From the NCBI GenBank assembly GCA_041687435.1, contig JAWLBX010000015.1, positions 1 to 64,000 of the forward strand: DNA of 64,000 bases. The letters are read 5' to 3'. Below, piece after piece: positions 17,599 to 25,303 of the stretch. Position 1 is the stretch's first letter, and each line of letters begins with the position of its first letter. The notes beneath the pieces are model-generated. The model ran no database searches. It was not told the DNA's origin and worked only from the letters and a program-made list of their open reading frames with translations. Both the position numbers and the translations under genes were made by a program. Origin of the DNA: JACKII01 sp041687435. GTDB taxonomy: Bacteria > Pseudomonadota > Alphaproteobacteria > Bin95.

Positions 17599-18753
17599 AT
17601 GTTACGAACAACCGCTACTGCAATCATCGCGGCATGCCTCAGCACGGCAGCATTCGCCGACGATCCCAAATTACCCAAGTCGATGGTGTGGAGCGCCTAC
17701 GACCTGGGCTCCTCCGGCTATGCCGAGGCGACCGGCATCGCCAACGCGCTGCGGAAAAACCACGGCACTCGCATCCGCATTGTACCCGCCGGCACCTCCA
17801 TCGGGCGTTTGCTGCCGATGGTGACAGGCAAGGTGACTTATGGGTTCCTTGCCAACGAAGTGTTCTTTGCGACCGAAGGCACCTTTGATTTCGCGACACA
17901 GCAATGGGGCCCGCAAAATCTCCGGATCGTTTCAGGCCGTGTGGCATCCGTTGGGTTTTCGGTTGCAGGCGACGTCGGCGTCAAAGAAGTCAAGGATCTG
18001 AAAGGCAAGCGCATTGGCTATGTCCGGGGCAACCCCTCGGTCAATGTGAAGAACGATGCCTATCTGGCCTTCGGCGGGCTGACCCGAGGCGACATCGAAC
18101 CTGTCTGGTTCGGTTCCTACAGCGCCATGAAAACCGCGCTGCTCGCCAACCAGATCGATGCCTTCGGCAGCGTGCCCACCGCAGCCAACGTTCGCGAGAT
18201 CGAAGCCAGTCCGCGCGGGCTGGTCTGGCCGCAATTCCCACCGGACGACAAGGAGGCATGGGAAAACGTCACCAAAGTCGTCAGCTTTGCAGCACCCTAC
18301 CGCGAAACCATGGGTGCCGGCATCTCTGAGGAAAACCCGCATTGGCTGGTCGGTTACCGCTACCCCATGATCTCGGTCTATCAGGACGCCGCGTCTGCGG
18401 ACGAGGTCTATAACCTGATCAAAGCGATCGACCTGTCCTATGAGGACTTCAAGAACACCACGTCGAGTTCGTCCAACTGGGCGCTGGAGAAGGCGGGGCC
18501 GCCGCCCTATGACGCGCCGACCCATGAAGGCACCATCCGCTATCTGAAGGAAAAAGGCCTGTGGACCGACGAGCATCAGGCCTGGCAGGAAAACCGCCTG
18601 GACCGCCTCAACAAGGTGCTCGCCGCCTGGGACGAGGCTCAGGCCGAGTTCACCGACTGGCGGATTGCCGAGCAGGAAAAAGGCAACAAGATCGATGCTG
18701 ACGAAGCCTGGCCGGAATACTGGGAAAAAGCCCGCATGGAAAAGCTGAACTAA
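17599..18753 (+). CDS. TAXI-family (TRAP) periplasmic solute-binding protein, paralog 2 of 4
   Basis: 384 aa, exactly the length of paralog 1. Its last 40 residues are almost identical to that copy (both end WEKARMEKLN), which marks the pair as the closest in the array. The signal peptide ends at AAFA. The shared core includes KSMVWSAYDLG, VPAGTSIGRLLPMVTGK, GNPSVNVKNDAYLAFGGL and FGSYSAMKTALLANQ. ATG 17599 follows GGAAGG; the frame is open upstream to 17524, but that part is not signal-like. Own promoter-like box and terminators on both sides indicate a single-gene transcript. Confidence 0.88.
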   Translation: MLRTTATAIIAACLSTAAFADDPKLPKSMVWSAYDLGSSGYAEATGIANALRKNHGTRIRIVPAGTSIGRLLPMVTGKVTYGFLANEVFFATEGTFDFATQQWGPQNLRIVSGRVASVGFSVAGDVGVKEVKDLKGKRIGYVRGNPSVNVKNDAYLAFGGLTRGDIEPVWFGSYSAMKTALLANQIDAFGSVPTAANVREIEASPRGLVWPQFPPDDKEAWENVTKVVSFAAPYRETMGAGISEENPHWLVGYRYPMISVYQDAASADEVYNLIKAIDLSYEDFKNTTSSSSNWALEKAGPPPYDAPTHEGTIRYLKEKGLWTDEHQAWQENRLDRLNKVLAAWDEAQAEFTDWRIAEQEKGNKIDADEAWPEYWEKARMEKLN

Positions 18754-18777
18754 GCCAGACCGGCAAAACGCCCCCCA

Positions 18778-18808
18778 AAGCCGCCGGCGAGATCGCCGGC
18801 GGCTTTTT
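18778..18808 (+). terminator. Rho-independent terminator after TAXI paralog 2
   Basis: GCCGCCGGCGA pairs with TCGCCGGCGGC around a two-base loop and is followed by TTTTT. The stem is nearly the same sequence as the terminator after paralog 1, as expected if the gene was duplicated with its terminator. Confidence 0.9.
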
Positions 18809-18841
18809 GTGTTATCACGAGTATCTATCGTACATTTGTGT

Positions 18842-18930
18842 TTGACAAAATTTTTCCAGGGGCGTTGCTTTTTCGTCCCCCAAAGCCGGATCAACCGGTG
18901 GGATGAAACAAACGGGAAGGAAAACGCTTG
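18842..18930 (+). promoter_or_regulatory. Promoter and possible structured 5' leader of TAXI paralog 3
   Basis: TTGACA at 18842-18847, 89 nt before the ATG, sits in the same TTTGACAAAA context as in paralog 2. A hairpin at 18877-18902 has outer stem CCC/GGG, 5' bulge CAAA, inner stem GCCGG/CCGGT (one G-T pair) and loop ATCAA. This matches the paralog 2 leader in layout but not in paired bases. GGAAGGAAAACGCTTG precedes the ATG. Confidence 0.5.
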
Positions 18931-20082
18931 ATGATACGCACAATCGCAACAGCAGTTATGGTCGCCGGGCTTGGCTCCGCAGCCCTGGCCGCGGAGCCTG
19001 CCATACCGAAAACGATGGTCTGGACCGCCTATGACCTGGGCTCGACCGGCTATGCCGAAGCCACCGGCATCAGCAATGCCTTCAAAAAGAATTACGGCAC
19101 GCGCGTCCGAATCATCCCGGCAGGCACATCTATCGGCCGGATTTTGCCGCTGGTGACTGGCAAGGCCACTTACGGCTATCTGGCCAATGAGGCCTATTTC
19201 GCCGCCGAAGGCACCTATGACTTCGCCACCCAGCAGTGGGGGCCGCAGGATATCCGCATCATCGCCGGGCGTGTCGCCTCGGTCGGGATGGCGGTTGCGG
19301 GCGATATCGGCGTCAAAACCATTGCCGACCTCAAGGGCAAGCGTATCGGCTTCGTCAAGGGCAACCCGTCCGTCAACGTCAAGAACGAGGCTTATTTGGC
19401 CTTTGGCGGCCTGACCCTCGACGATATCCAGCCTGTCTGGTTCGGCTCCTACAGCGCCCTAAAGACAGCCGTACTCGCCACTCAGCTCGATGCCTATGGC
19501 AGCGCCACCGGCTCCGCCAATAGGCGGGAAATTGAGGCGAGCCCGCGCGGGCTGGTCTGGCCGGAATTCCGGCCGGAGAATACGGAGGGCTGGAAGGCGA
19601 TGCAGGATATCCTCAGCTTCACCGCCCCTTATAAGGAAACCGTTGGCGCCGCATTGTCGGAAGAAAACCCGTCATGGCTTGTGGGCTTCCGCTACCCGAT
19701 GGTGACGGTCTATCCACGATCCGTTGGTGCTGACGAGGCCTACGCCTTCGCCAAGGCCATGCACGAAAGCTATGATGACTACAAAAATACCAACGCCCTC
19801 TCCCCGAATTGGGAAATGAGCAAGGCTGGCCCGCCGCCCTACGACGCACCGGCCCATGAAGGCAGCATCCGCTACCTGAAGGAGCAAGGGTTCTGGACCG
19901 CGGAACACCAGGATTGGCAGGACAAGCGCCTCGACCGCCTGAATGCGGTGCTGGAAGCGTGGGACAACGCGCAGGCGGAATTCCATGATTGGCGCGAGGC
20001 CGAGAAGGCCAAGGGCAACACGATCGACGCCGAGGCGGCCTGGGCTGAACATTGGGCCAAATACCGCGCCAGGCACCTGTGA
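18931..20082 (+). CDS. TAXI-family (TRAP) periplasmic solute-binding protein, paralog 3 of 4
   Basis: 383 aa, with signal peptide to about ALAA, then KTMVWTAYDLGSTGYAEATG and IPAGTSIGRILPLVTGK. It keeps GNPSVNVKNEAYLAFGGL and the long C-terminal helical region (PPYDAPAHEGSIRYLKEQG). It differs from copies 1-2 at the end of the chain (WAKYRARHL). The pocket-facing stretch after FGSY also differs, with ATQLDAYGSATGSANRREIE replacing ANQ-DAFGSV-T-AN-REIE, so ligand preference may have shifted (inference). ATG 18931 is preferred over the in-frame TTG three bases earlier. Confidence 0.88.
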   Translation: MIRTIATAVMVAGLGSAALAAEPAIPKTMVWTAYDLGSTGYAEATGISNAFKKNYGTRVRIIPAGTSIGRILPLVTGKATYGYLANEAYFAAEGTYDFATQQWGPQDIRIIAGRVASVGMAVAGDIGVKTIADLKGKRIGFVKGNPSVNVKNEAYLAFGGLTLDDIQPVWFGSYSALKTAVLATQLDAYGSATGSANRREIEASPRGLVWPEFRPENTEGWKAMQDILSFTAPYKETVGAALSEENPSWLVGFRYPMVTVYPRSVGADEAYAFAKAMHESYDDYKNTNALSPNWEMSKAGPPPYDAPAHEGSIRYLKEQGFWTAEHQDWQDKRLDRLNAVLEAWDNAQAEFHDWREAEKAKGNTIDAEAAWAEHWAKYRARHL

Positions 20083-20113
20083 TCCCCGGCACGGACCCAA
20101 CCCGATGTGAGAA

Positions 20114-20141
20114 ACCACCGGTCCTTTAAGGGGCCGGTGGT
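20114..20141 (+). terminator. Hairpin after TAXI paralog 3, possible weak terminator
   Basis: ACCACCGGTCC pairs with GGGCCGGTGGT (one T-G wobble) around TTTAAG. There is no T-run after it, so termination would be weak or Rho-assisted. It occupies the same place as the strong terminators after the other three copies. Confidence 0.5.
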
Positions 20142-20167
20142 GCATCTAATGGTATGCAAATTTGAAA

Positions 20168-20252
20168 TTGACAGACTGCCCGCAAACGGTTCGGATAGAG
20201 CCGCTTGCCGGTCGGTTTGATGGCAACAACAGACAGAATGGAGAAAACGTCT
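20168..20252 (+). promoter_or_regulatory. Promoter-like leader of TAXI paralog 4
   Basis: TTGACA at 20168-20173 lies 85 nt before the start codon, close to the spacing in copies 2 and 3. A different small hairpin (TTGCC/GGCAA, 20205-20226) is possible, but the bulged hairpin of copies 2-3 is not present. The leader ends in GGAGAAAACGTCT before the ATG. Confidence 0.35.
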
Positions 20253-21401
20253 ATGATTCGAACCCTTTTGACGCTGGCCATGGCCGGCGCAACCTCGGCG
20301 GCGCTCGCGGCAGAGCCGCAGCTGCCGAAAACTATGGTCTGGACCGCTTACGACTTAGGTTCGTCCGGTTATGCCGAAGCCACCGGCATGGCCAATGCTT
20401 TCAAAAAACGGTTCGGAACACGCGTCCGCATCATTCCTGCCGGCACCTCTATCGGCCGCATGCTGCCATTGGTGACGGGCAAGGCAAGCTATGGCTTCCT
20501 GGCCAACGAAGCGTATTTCGCAGCCGAAGGCACCTATGATTTCGCTGACGAGCAATGGGGGCCGCAGGATATCCGCATCGTTCTCGGCAAGCCGACCTCC
20601 AACGCCATTGCGGTCGCAGCCGACACCGGTGTCAAAACAGTCTATGATTTGAAGGGCTTGCGGCTTGGCTATGTGAAAGGCAACCCTTCCGTCAATGTCA
20701 AGCACGATGCCTATCTGGCATTCGCCGGGCTGACGCGCGACGATATCGAAGTGATCTGGTTTGGTTCTTACAGCGCACTGAAAACCGCAGTGCTGGCCAA
20801 CCAGATCGACGGCTATTCAAGCGTGACCACGTCGGCCAACATGCGTGAGATTGAGGCGAGCCCGCGCGGCCTGTGGTATGCGCAGGTACCGCCGGAGGAC
20901 AAGGAAGGCTGGAAGAAGCTGACGGACGTCGTCGACTTTGTGAAGCCGATGGTTGAAACGCAGGGTGCTGCGCTCAGCAAGGAAAAGCCGGCAAACCTGA
21001 CGCAGATGCGCTATCCGATGGTCACCGTCTATCCGAAGGATGTGGGTGCCGACGAAGCGTACAATTTTGTGATGGCTGCCGATATCGCGTTCGATGACTA
21101 CAAGGATGCAACGGCGACTGGCGAGTTCTGGGCTGTCGATCAAGCAGGCCCGCCACCTTACGACGCGCCGGCTCACGAAGGCACCATCCGCTACCTGAAG
21201 GAAAAAGGCATCTGGACGGACGAGCATCAAGCCTGGCAGGACAACCGCCTGGCACGGTTGAACAAATACCTCGACCAATGGGGCGAGGCGCAGGCCGAAT
21301 TTCACGAATGGCGTGAGGCCGAAGGGGCGAAAGGCAACAAGATCGACCCGAAAGAGGCTTGGCCGGGATATTGGGAGAAATACCGGATGGGCCAGAAGTA
21401 A
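20253..21401 (+). CDS. TAXI-family (TRAP) periplasmic solute-binding protein, paralog 4 of 4
   Basis: 382 aa; signal peptide at residues 1-20 (ending ALAA). The core motifs are as in the other copies (KTMVWTAYDLGSSGYAEATG, IPAGTSIGRMLPLVTGKASY, GNPSVNVKHDAYLAFAGL). The middle region is the most divergent of the array (SPRGLWYAQVPPEDKEGW, FVKPMVETQGAALSKEKPAN), including loss of the ENP-[HVS]WLVG[YF]RYP pattern. ATG 20253 has GGAG about 10 nt upstream. Isolated by its own hairpins; no permease gene follows. Confidence 0.88.
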   Translation: MIRTLLTLAMAGATSAALAAEPQLPKTMVWTAYDLGSSGYAEATGMANAFKKRFGTRVRIIPAGTSIGRMLPLVTGKASYGFLANEAYFAAEGTYDFADEQWGPQDIRIVLGKPTSNAIAVAADTGVKTVYDLKGLRLGYVKGNPSVNVKHDAYLAFAGLTRDDIEVIWFGSYSALKTAVLANQIDGYSSVTTSANMREIEASPRGLWYAQVPPEDKEGWKKLTDVVDFVKPMVETQGAALSKEKPANLTQMRYPMVTVYPKDVGADEAYNFVMAADIAFDDYKDATATGEFWAVDQAGPPPYDAPAHEGTIRYLKEKGIWTDEHQAWQDNRLARLNKYLDQWGEAQAEFHEWREAEGAKGNKIDPKEAWPGYWEKYRMGQK

Positions 21402-21419
21402 ACCATCCGGTGCCACTGG

Positions 21420-21454
21420 CGGGCCGCAAGCATCACTGCTTGCGGCCCGTTTTC
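21420..21454. terminator. Terminator between TAXI paralog 4 and a minus-strand gene
   Basis: CGGGCCGCAAGCA pairs perfectly with TGCTTGCGGCCCG around TCAC, followed by TTTTCGTTT. It ends the plus-strand TAXI transcript and sits in the convergent gap before the minus-strand stop at 21471. Confidence 0.88.
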
Positions 21455-21470
21455 GTTTCTGCCGGCGACC

Positions 21471-21731
21471 TCAGTCGATCAGCAGATGCCTGACGATGGC
21501 TGCGTCCCGGCGTTGACAGGCGAGGATCGCCTGCTCCATCCGGTCGTTTGCATTCGTTTCCGGATGCAGCATCCAGTTAGCCAGCCAGTTGATGGCGCGG
21601 CGCACCATGGCTGCGTCCTTCTGCTGGGAGGTGAGGATCGCACGCTCCAGCTTGTCGTCGATCGGAGCTGGGCCGCTATGCTGCGACGCACCATTACCGA
21701 AGAAATTGGACGGGTAAGAGATAACACCCAC
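21471..21731 (-). CDS. Small hypothetical protein with two internal repeats
   Basis: 86 aa, soluble and unrecognised. Two related helical units are visible: DDKLERAILTSQQKDAAMV (about 25-43) and NDRMEQAILACQRRDAAIV (about 62-80), each followed by R-[RH]. They suggest a small helical-repeat protein. The start is GTG at 21731 with GGAG 8 nt upstream. It lies 20 nt downstream of another small minus-strand gene and probably shares its transcript. Confidence 0.5.
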   Translation of the reverse strand: MGVISYPSNFFGNGASQHSGPAPIDDKLERAILTSQQKDAAMVRRAINWLANWMLHPETNANDRMEQAILACQRRDAAIVRHLLID

Positions 21732-21751
21732 GGTTCATACTCCGCGTAAAC

Positions 21752-22009
21752 CTAAGCGACCTCGCCGTTCGAGATCGCCTGTCTGATATCGTCTGCGACG
21801 GGGTATTCCACCAGACGTTGTTTTGCAACGCAGCAATGCAAGGCACGCATGGCCTGTTCCCCCGCCTCGCATCCGGCGCATTCATTCTGCCATTCTGCGC
21901 GGCGTATCGCGGCCAGTTGCCAGACACCCAACAAATCTGATGCGATCCACAGCGAGGCTATGGCATTGCTGTTGCCAGGGCGACCGCAGATCGCCAAATC
22001 TGTTTGCAT
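21752..22009 (-). CDS. Small cysteine-containing hypothetical protein
   Basis: 85 aa from ATG 22009, preceded by GAAGGGCGGCCT. Composition is protein-like (ASDLLGVWQLAAIRRAEWQ), with ECAGCEAG and HCC motifs that could bind a metal or form a redox pair. No family recognised. The frame is open further upstream into the aminopeptidase gene, but that part is Ala/Ser/Arg-rich antisense sequence and is not used. Divergent from the aminopeptidase, whose ATG is 31 nt away. Confidence 0.4.
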   Translation of the reverse strand: MQTDLAICGRPGNSNAIASLWIASDLLGVWQLAAIRRAEWQNECAGCEAGEQAMRALHCCVAKQRLVEYPVADDIRQAISNGEVA

Positions 22010-22040
22010 AGGCCGCCCTTCGCGGCCAGAGGATGCTGTT

Positions 22041-24068
22041 ATGCCCGCTTTCTTGCTGTCCGCTCCGGCCAAGGCTCGGCTCGCCGACGCCCTGGCCGCA
22101 TGTGCCAACGCTGTTGCCTTGCCCGATGCATTGACTTTGCTCGATGGCTTGAATGGCGCGCCCGCCAGCGGTCTGGCTGCCGATGCAGACCTGTGGACAC
22201 GCCTCTTCGCGCCCGTCCCTTCGCCGGAATTGATCGACGCACTGGCCGCCGCGAAAGCCGCCATGGCCGAACCGCGCCCCCCTGCCCTGCCCCTTGTCAG
22301 GCGTTTGCCGGCATTGCGGGAGGAGTTGGCACGGCTTGGGCTCGATGGCTTCATCATCCCCCATGGCGACGAGCATCAGAGCGAATTCATCCCGGCAGCC
22401 AGCGCAAGGCTCGCATGGCTGACAGGGTTCACGGGTTCAGCCGGCACTGCTGTGGTCCTGCGGGATAAAGCGGCGATTTTCGTGGATGGTCGATACACCC
22501 TGCAGGTGCGCGACCAAGTCAATACGGATCTGCTCGAGACTCTGCACGTGACCGACAACCCGCCGGCCGGCTGGATCGCAGCAAACCTGCCAGCCGATGG
22601 AACGCTAGGGCTCGATCCTTGGCTGCATGGGGCCGATGCGGTGGAGCGTTACGAGGAAGCCGCGACGAAAGCCGGCGGACGGCTCGAATTGGTCGATAGC
22701 AACCCTGTCGATACGATCTGGACGGACCGGCCGGCAAAACCACTGGCGCCGGTAATCCCACACCCGGACCGTCATGCCGGCGAGACCAGCGATTCGAAAC
22801 GGCAGCGTCTCGCCGAAAGGCTGGCGGAAGATGGCATAGCCGCAGCAGTATTGAGCCAACCGGATTCGATTGCCTGGCTGTTGAATGTGCGCGGCGGCGA
22901 TGTCGCCCACACGCCCCTGGCACTCAGCTTTGCCCTGCTGCATAGCGATGGTCGGGTTGACTGGTTCTGCGACTGGCGCAAGATTCTGCCGGAAACGCGC
23001 TCCCATGTTGGCAACTGCGTGCACATCGAACCGCCGGAGGTGCTGGGCCGAGCCCTGGACCAGCTTGGAAAAACGAACGCCAATGTGCAGGTGGACCGAC
23101 AGGCAACGCCGGCCTGGGTGCAGCGACGGCTGACAGCGGCCGGGGCTGTTCTAAAAAATGGCACCGACCCCTGCGTCGCGCCGCGCGCCGCCAAGAACGC
23201 GGTGGAATTGGATGGCGCGCGCCAGGCCCATCGGCGCGACGCGGTCGCAATGGCCCGCTTTCTTGCCTGGGTCGATGCCAACGGCCCCAATGGAACGGTT
23301 GGCGAGGTTCAGGCAGCGGATCAATTGCTGGCCTTCCGCCAGCAGGTCGAGGGTTTCCGCGACCAAAGCTTCCCCACCATTTCCGGTTATGGCCCGAACG
23401 GCGCAATCGTCCATTACCGGGCAACGGCCGCAACCGAACGCCGCCTGGAGCCGGACTCGCTCTACCTGGTCGACTCCGGTGGCCAGTATAACGATGGCAC
23501 AACCGACATCACCCGCACGGTTTGCATCGGCGAGCCAACACCCGTGATGCGCCGCGCCTTCACACGCGTGCTGCAAGGCCATATCGGCCTCGCAACGGCC
23601 CGTTTCCCCGCAGGTACTATCGGCACACAACTGGATGTGCTGGCACGGGCGCCATTATGGGCAGAAGGGTGTGATTTTGACCACGGCACCGGCCATGGCG
23701 TCGGCTCGTACCTGGGCGTGCATGAAGGGCCGCAGCGGATTGCCAAAACCGGAACGACGGCGCTGGTGTCCGGCATGATCGTTTCAAACGAGCCCGGCTA
23801 TTACCGGGCCGGCGCCTTCGGGATTCGCACTGAAAACCTTCTGGTGGTGCGGGAGGCCGAGGGGGCGGGCCGGGACGGCCGCAAGTTTCTGGAATTCGAG
23901 ACCATTACGCTGGTGCCGATCGACCGCCGCCTAATCGACAAGACCCTGCTCACCCCGGTAGAGCGGGCCTGGCTGAACGCTTATCACGCCCGGGTTCTGA
24001 CCGAAATCGGGCCGGCGCTCGACGCAGAAACCCGGGCCTGGCTGGCAGAGGCAACGGCGCCGCTATAA
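22041..24068 (+). CDS. Aminopeptidase P family metallopeptidase (Xaa-Pro aminopeptidase)
   Basis: 675 aa. Removes N-terminal residues preceding proline using a di-metal centre. Creatinase-like N-domains start near residue 85 (ELARLGLDGFIIPHGDEHQ) and the M24 pita-bread catalytic domain fills the last third. Metal ligands are seen as the aspartates in LVDSGGQYNDGTTDITR, the histidine in GTGHGVGSYLGVHEGP, the glutamate in SNEPGYYRAGAFGIRTEN and the glutamate in FLEFETITLVP. Family members are about 600 aa. The first 75 or so residues (an Ala/Leu-rich segment with PDALTLLDGL) are an added N-terminal stretch. ATG 22041 has AGAGGA 8 nt upstream, so the extension is probably translated. Confidence 0.88.
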   Translation: MPAFLLSAPAKARLADALAACANAVALPDALTLLDGLNGAPASGLAADADLWTRLFAPVPSPELIDALAAAKAAMAEPRPPALPLVRRLPALREELARLGLDGFIIPHGDEHQSEFIPAASARLAWLTGFTGSAGTAVVLRDKAAIFVDGRYTLQVRDQVNTDLLETLHVTDNPPAGWIAANLPADGTLGLDPWLHGADAVERYEEAATKAGGRLELVDSNPVDTIWTDRPAKPLAPVIPHPDRHAGETSDSKRQRLAERLAEDGIAAAVLSQPDSIAWLLNVRGGDVAHTPLALSFALLHSDGRVDWFCDWRKILPETRSHVGNCVHIEPPEVLGRALDQLGKTNANVQVDRQATPAWVQRRLTAAGAVLKNGTDPCVAPRAAKNAVELDGARQAHRRDAVAMARFLAWVDANGPNGTVGEVQAADQLLAFRQQVEGFRDQSFPTISGYGPNGAIVHYRATAATERRLEPDSLYLVDSGGQYNDGTTDITRTVCIGEPTPVMRRAFTRVLQGHIGLATARFPAGTIGTQLDVLARAPLWAEGCDFDHGTGHGVGSYLGVHEGPQRIAKTGTTALVSGMIVSNEPGYYRAGAFGIRTENLLVVREAEGAGRDGRKFLEFETITLVPIDRRLIDKTLLTPVERAWLNAYHARVLTEIGPALDAETRAWLAEATAPL

Positions 24069-24112
24069 AACCCGCCGCGGCCCCACTGCCATGTGCCGGC
24101 GGAAGCGCTGGC

Positions 24113-25192
24113 TCAGACAAGGCCGGCGATGCGGTCGAGTTCTGCGCCCGGCAGGTTGAAGCGTTCGGCGCCGATTCTGATTTGGCTCCAGGTCTCCGGA
24201 TCCACGTCGATGCCCTCGCGGCCGCGCTGATCGCGATAGGCCCGCTCCGGGTCGCCGGGAACCAGCACCGGCTCCGCCGGGTTCGCGGGTGGTGAGGCTT
24301 TCACGTGGGCAATGGTCGCGTCAGTCTCGCTGTTGAAAAAGGCGCGGTCGACCAAGCGGCCCGGGTCGATCACCACGGACAGCATGCAGTTGATTGTCGC
24401 CGACGGCTCCCGGTTGGTTTCCGGCCGGTTAGTCCCGCCGCCGGACAGCACGCCCGCGAACAGCTCGTTGATCAGCGCCATGCCATAACCCTTGTGCCCG
24501 CCGAAGGAGGTAAGTGCCCCTTTCGGCTCTTCATACAGCACGTTCGGGTCGCGGGTCGGCTGCCCCTTATGGTCGATCAGCGCGCCTTCCGGTGCCTCCA
24601 CGCCCTTGTTGCGGGCGACACGGATCTTGCCGGCAGCAACGAAGCTGGTGGCAAAGTCCAGCAGGGTCACCGGGTTACTCTCCGTCGCCGGCATCGCTGC
24701 GGTGTAAGGATTGGTGACGTAGCGCGCATCGGAGCCACGATAGGGCGCCACCAGTGCGCCATGGCCGATGACGTTGGTGTGATGGGTGGAGACCATGCCC
24801 GCCGCCGCGCACTGCTCCGCCCAGGCGCCGATGCGGCACAGGTGGAAACTGTTGCGGACCGCCATGACACAGACGCCGTTCTGCCTGGCGCGGTCGATGG
24901 CGATATCGAAGGCCTCCTTGCCGATGACCTGGCCGAAGCCGGCATGACCGTCCACGGTGATCACGGCTCCCTCGTCCCGCACCACCTCGGCATGTTGGTT
25001 CACGCGGAGCGAGCCGGCCTGGGCGCATTCGAAATACCAAGGCAGCATGCCAACGCCATGCGAATCATGGCCGGACAGGTTGGCCATGACCAGATTGTCG
25101 GCAACCAGTTCGGCCTCGTAATCGGTGGAACCCGCCGCCTTGCACATGGCACGAACGACGGCGCGGAGGGGATCGGCGGCGATGATGGGCAT
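24113..25192 (-). CDS. Ldh family oxidoreductase (malate/L-lactate dehydrogenase-like)
   Basis: 359 aa NAD(P)-dependent dehydrogenase of the LDH2/MDG family, unrelated to classical lactate dehydrogenase. Key visible parts are NLSGHDSHGVGMLPWYFE (catalytic-histidine region, about residue 45), VRNSFHLCRIGAWAEQ (about 118) and FGGHKGYGMALINELF near 235. The substrate may be a 2-hydroxy or 2-keto acid, an ureidoglycolate-type compound or a cyclic imine; sequence does not decide. The gene is divergent from an MFS transporter 111 nt away, which may carry its substrate (inference). Confidence 0.88.
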   Translation of the reverse strand: MPIIAADPLRAVVRAMCKAAGSTDYEAELVADNLVMANLSGHDSHGVGMLPWYFECAQAGSLRVNQHAEVVRDEGAVITVDGHAGFGQVIGKEAFDIAIDRARQNGVCVMAVRNSFHLCRIGAWAEQCAAAGMVSTHHTNVIGHGALVAPYRGSDARYVTNPYTAAMPATESNPVTLLDFATSFVAAGKIRVARNKGVEAPEGALIDHKGQPTRDPNVLYEEPKGALTSFGGHKGYGMALINELFAGVLSGGGTNRPETNREPSATINCMLSVVIDPGRLVDRAFFNSETDATIAHVKASPPANPAEPVLVPGDPERAYRDQRGREGIDVDPETWSQIRIGAERFNLPGAELDRIAGLV

Positions 25193-25303
25193 TCTCTATG
25201 GCTCTGTACTGCGGAAGAGGAGGTGACAGCGCCCGCATTCGGGCGTTGAATGGACAAAAGAGCATAGCAAGCTCTGCCCGCCTTAGGAAAGCGCCGTTCA
25301 ACC

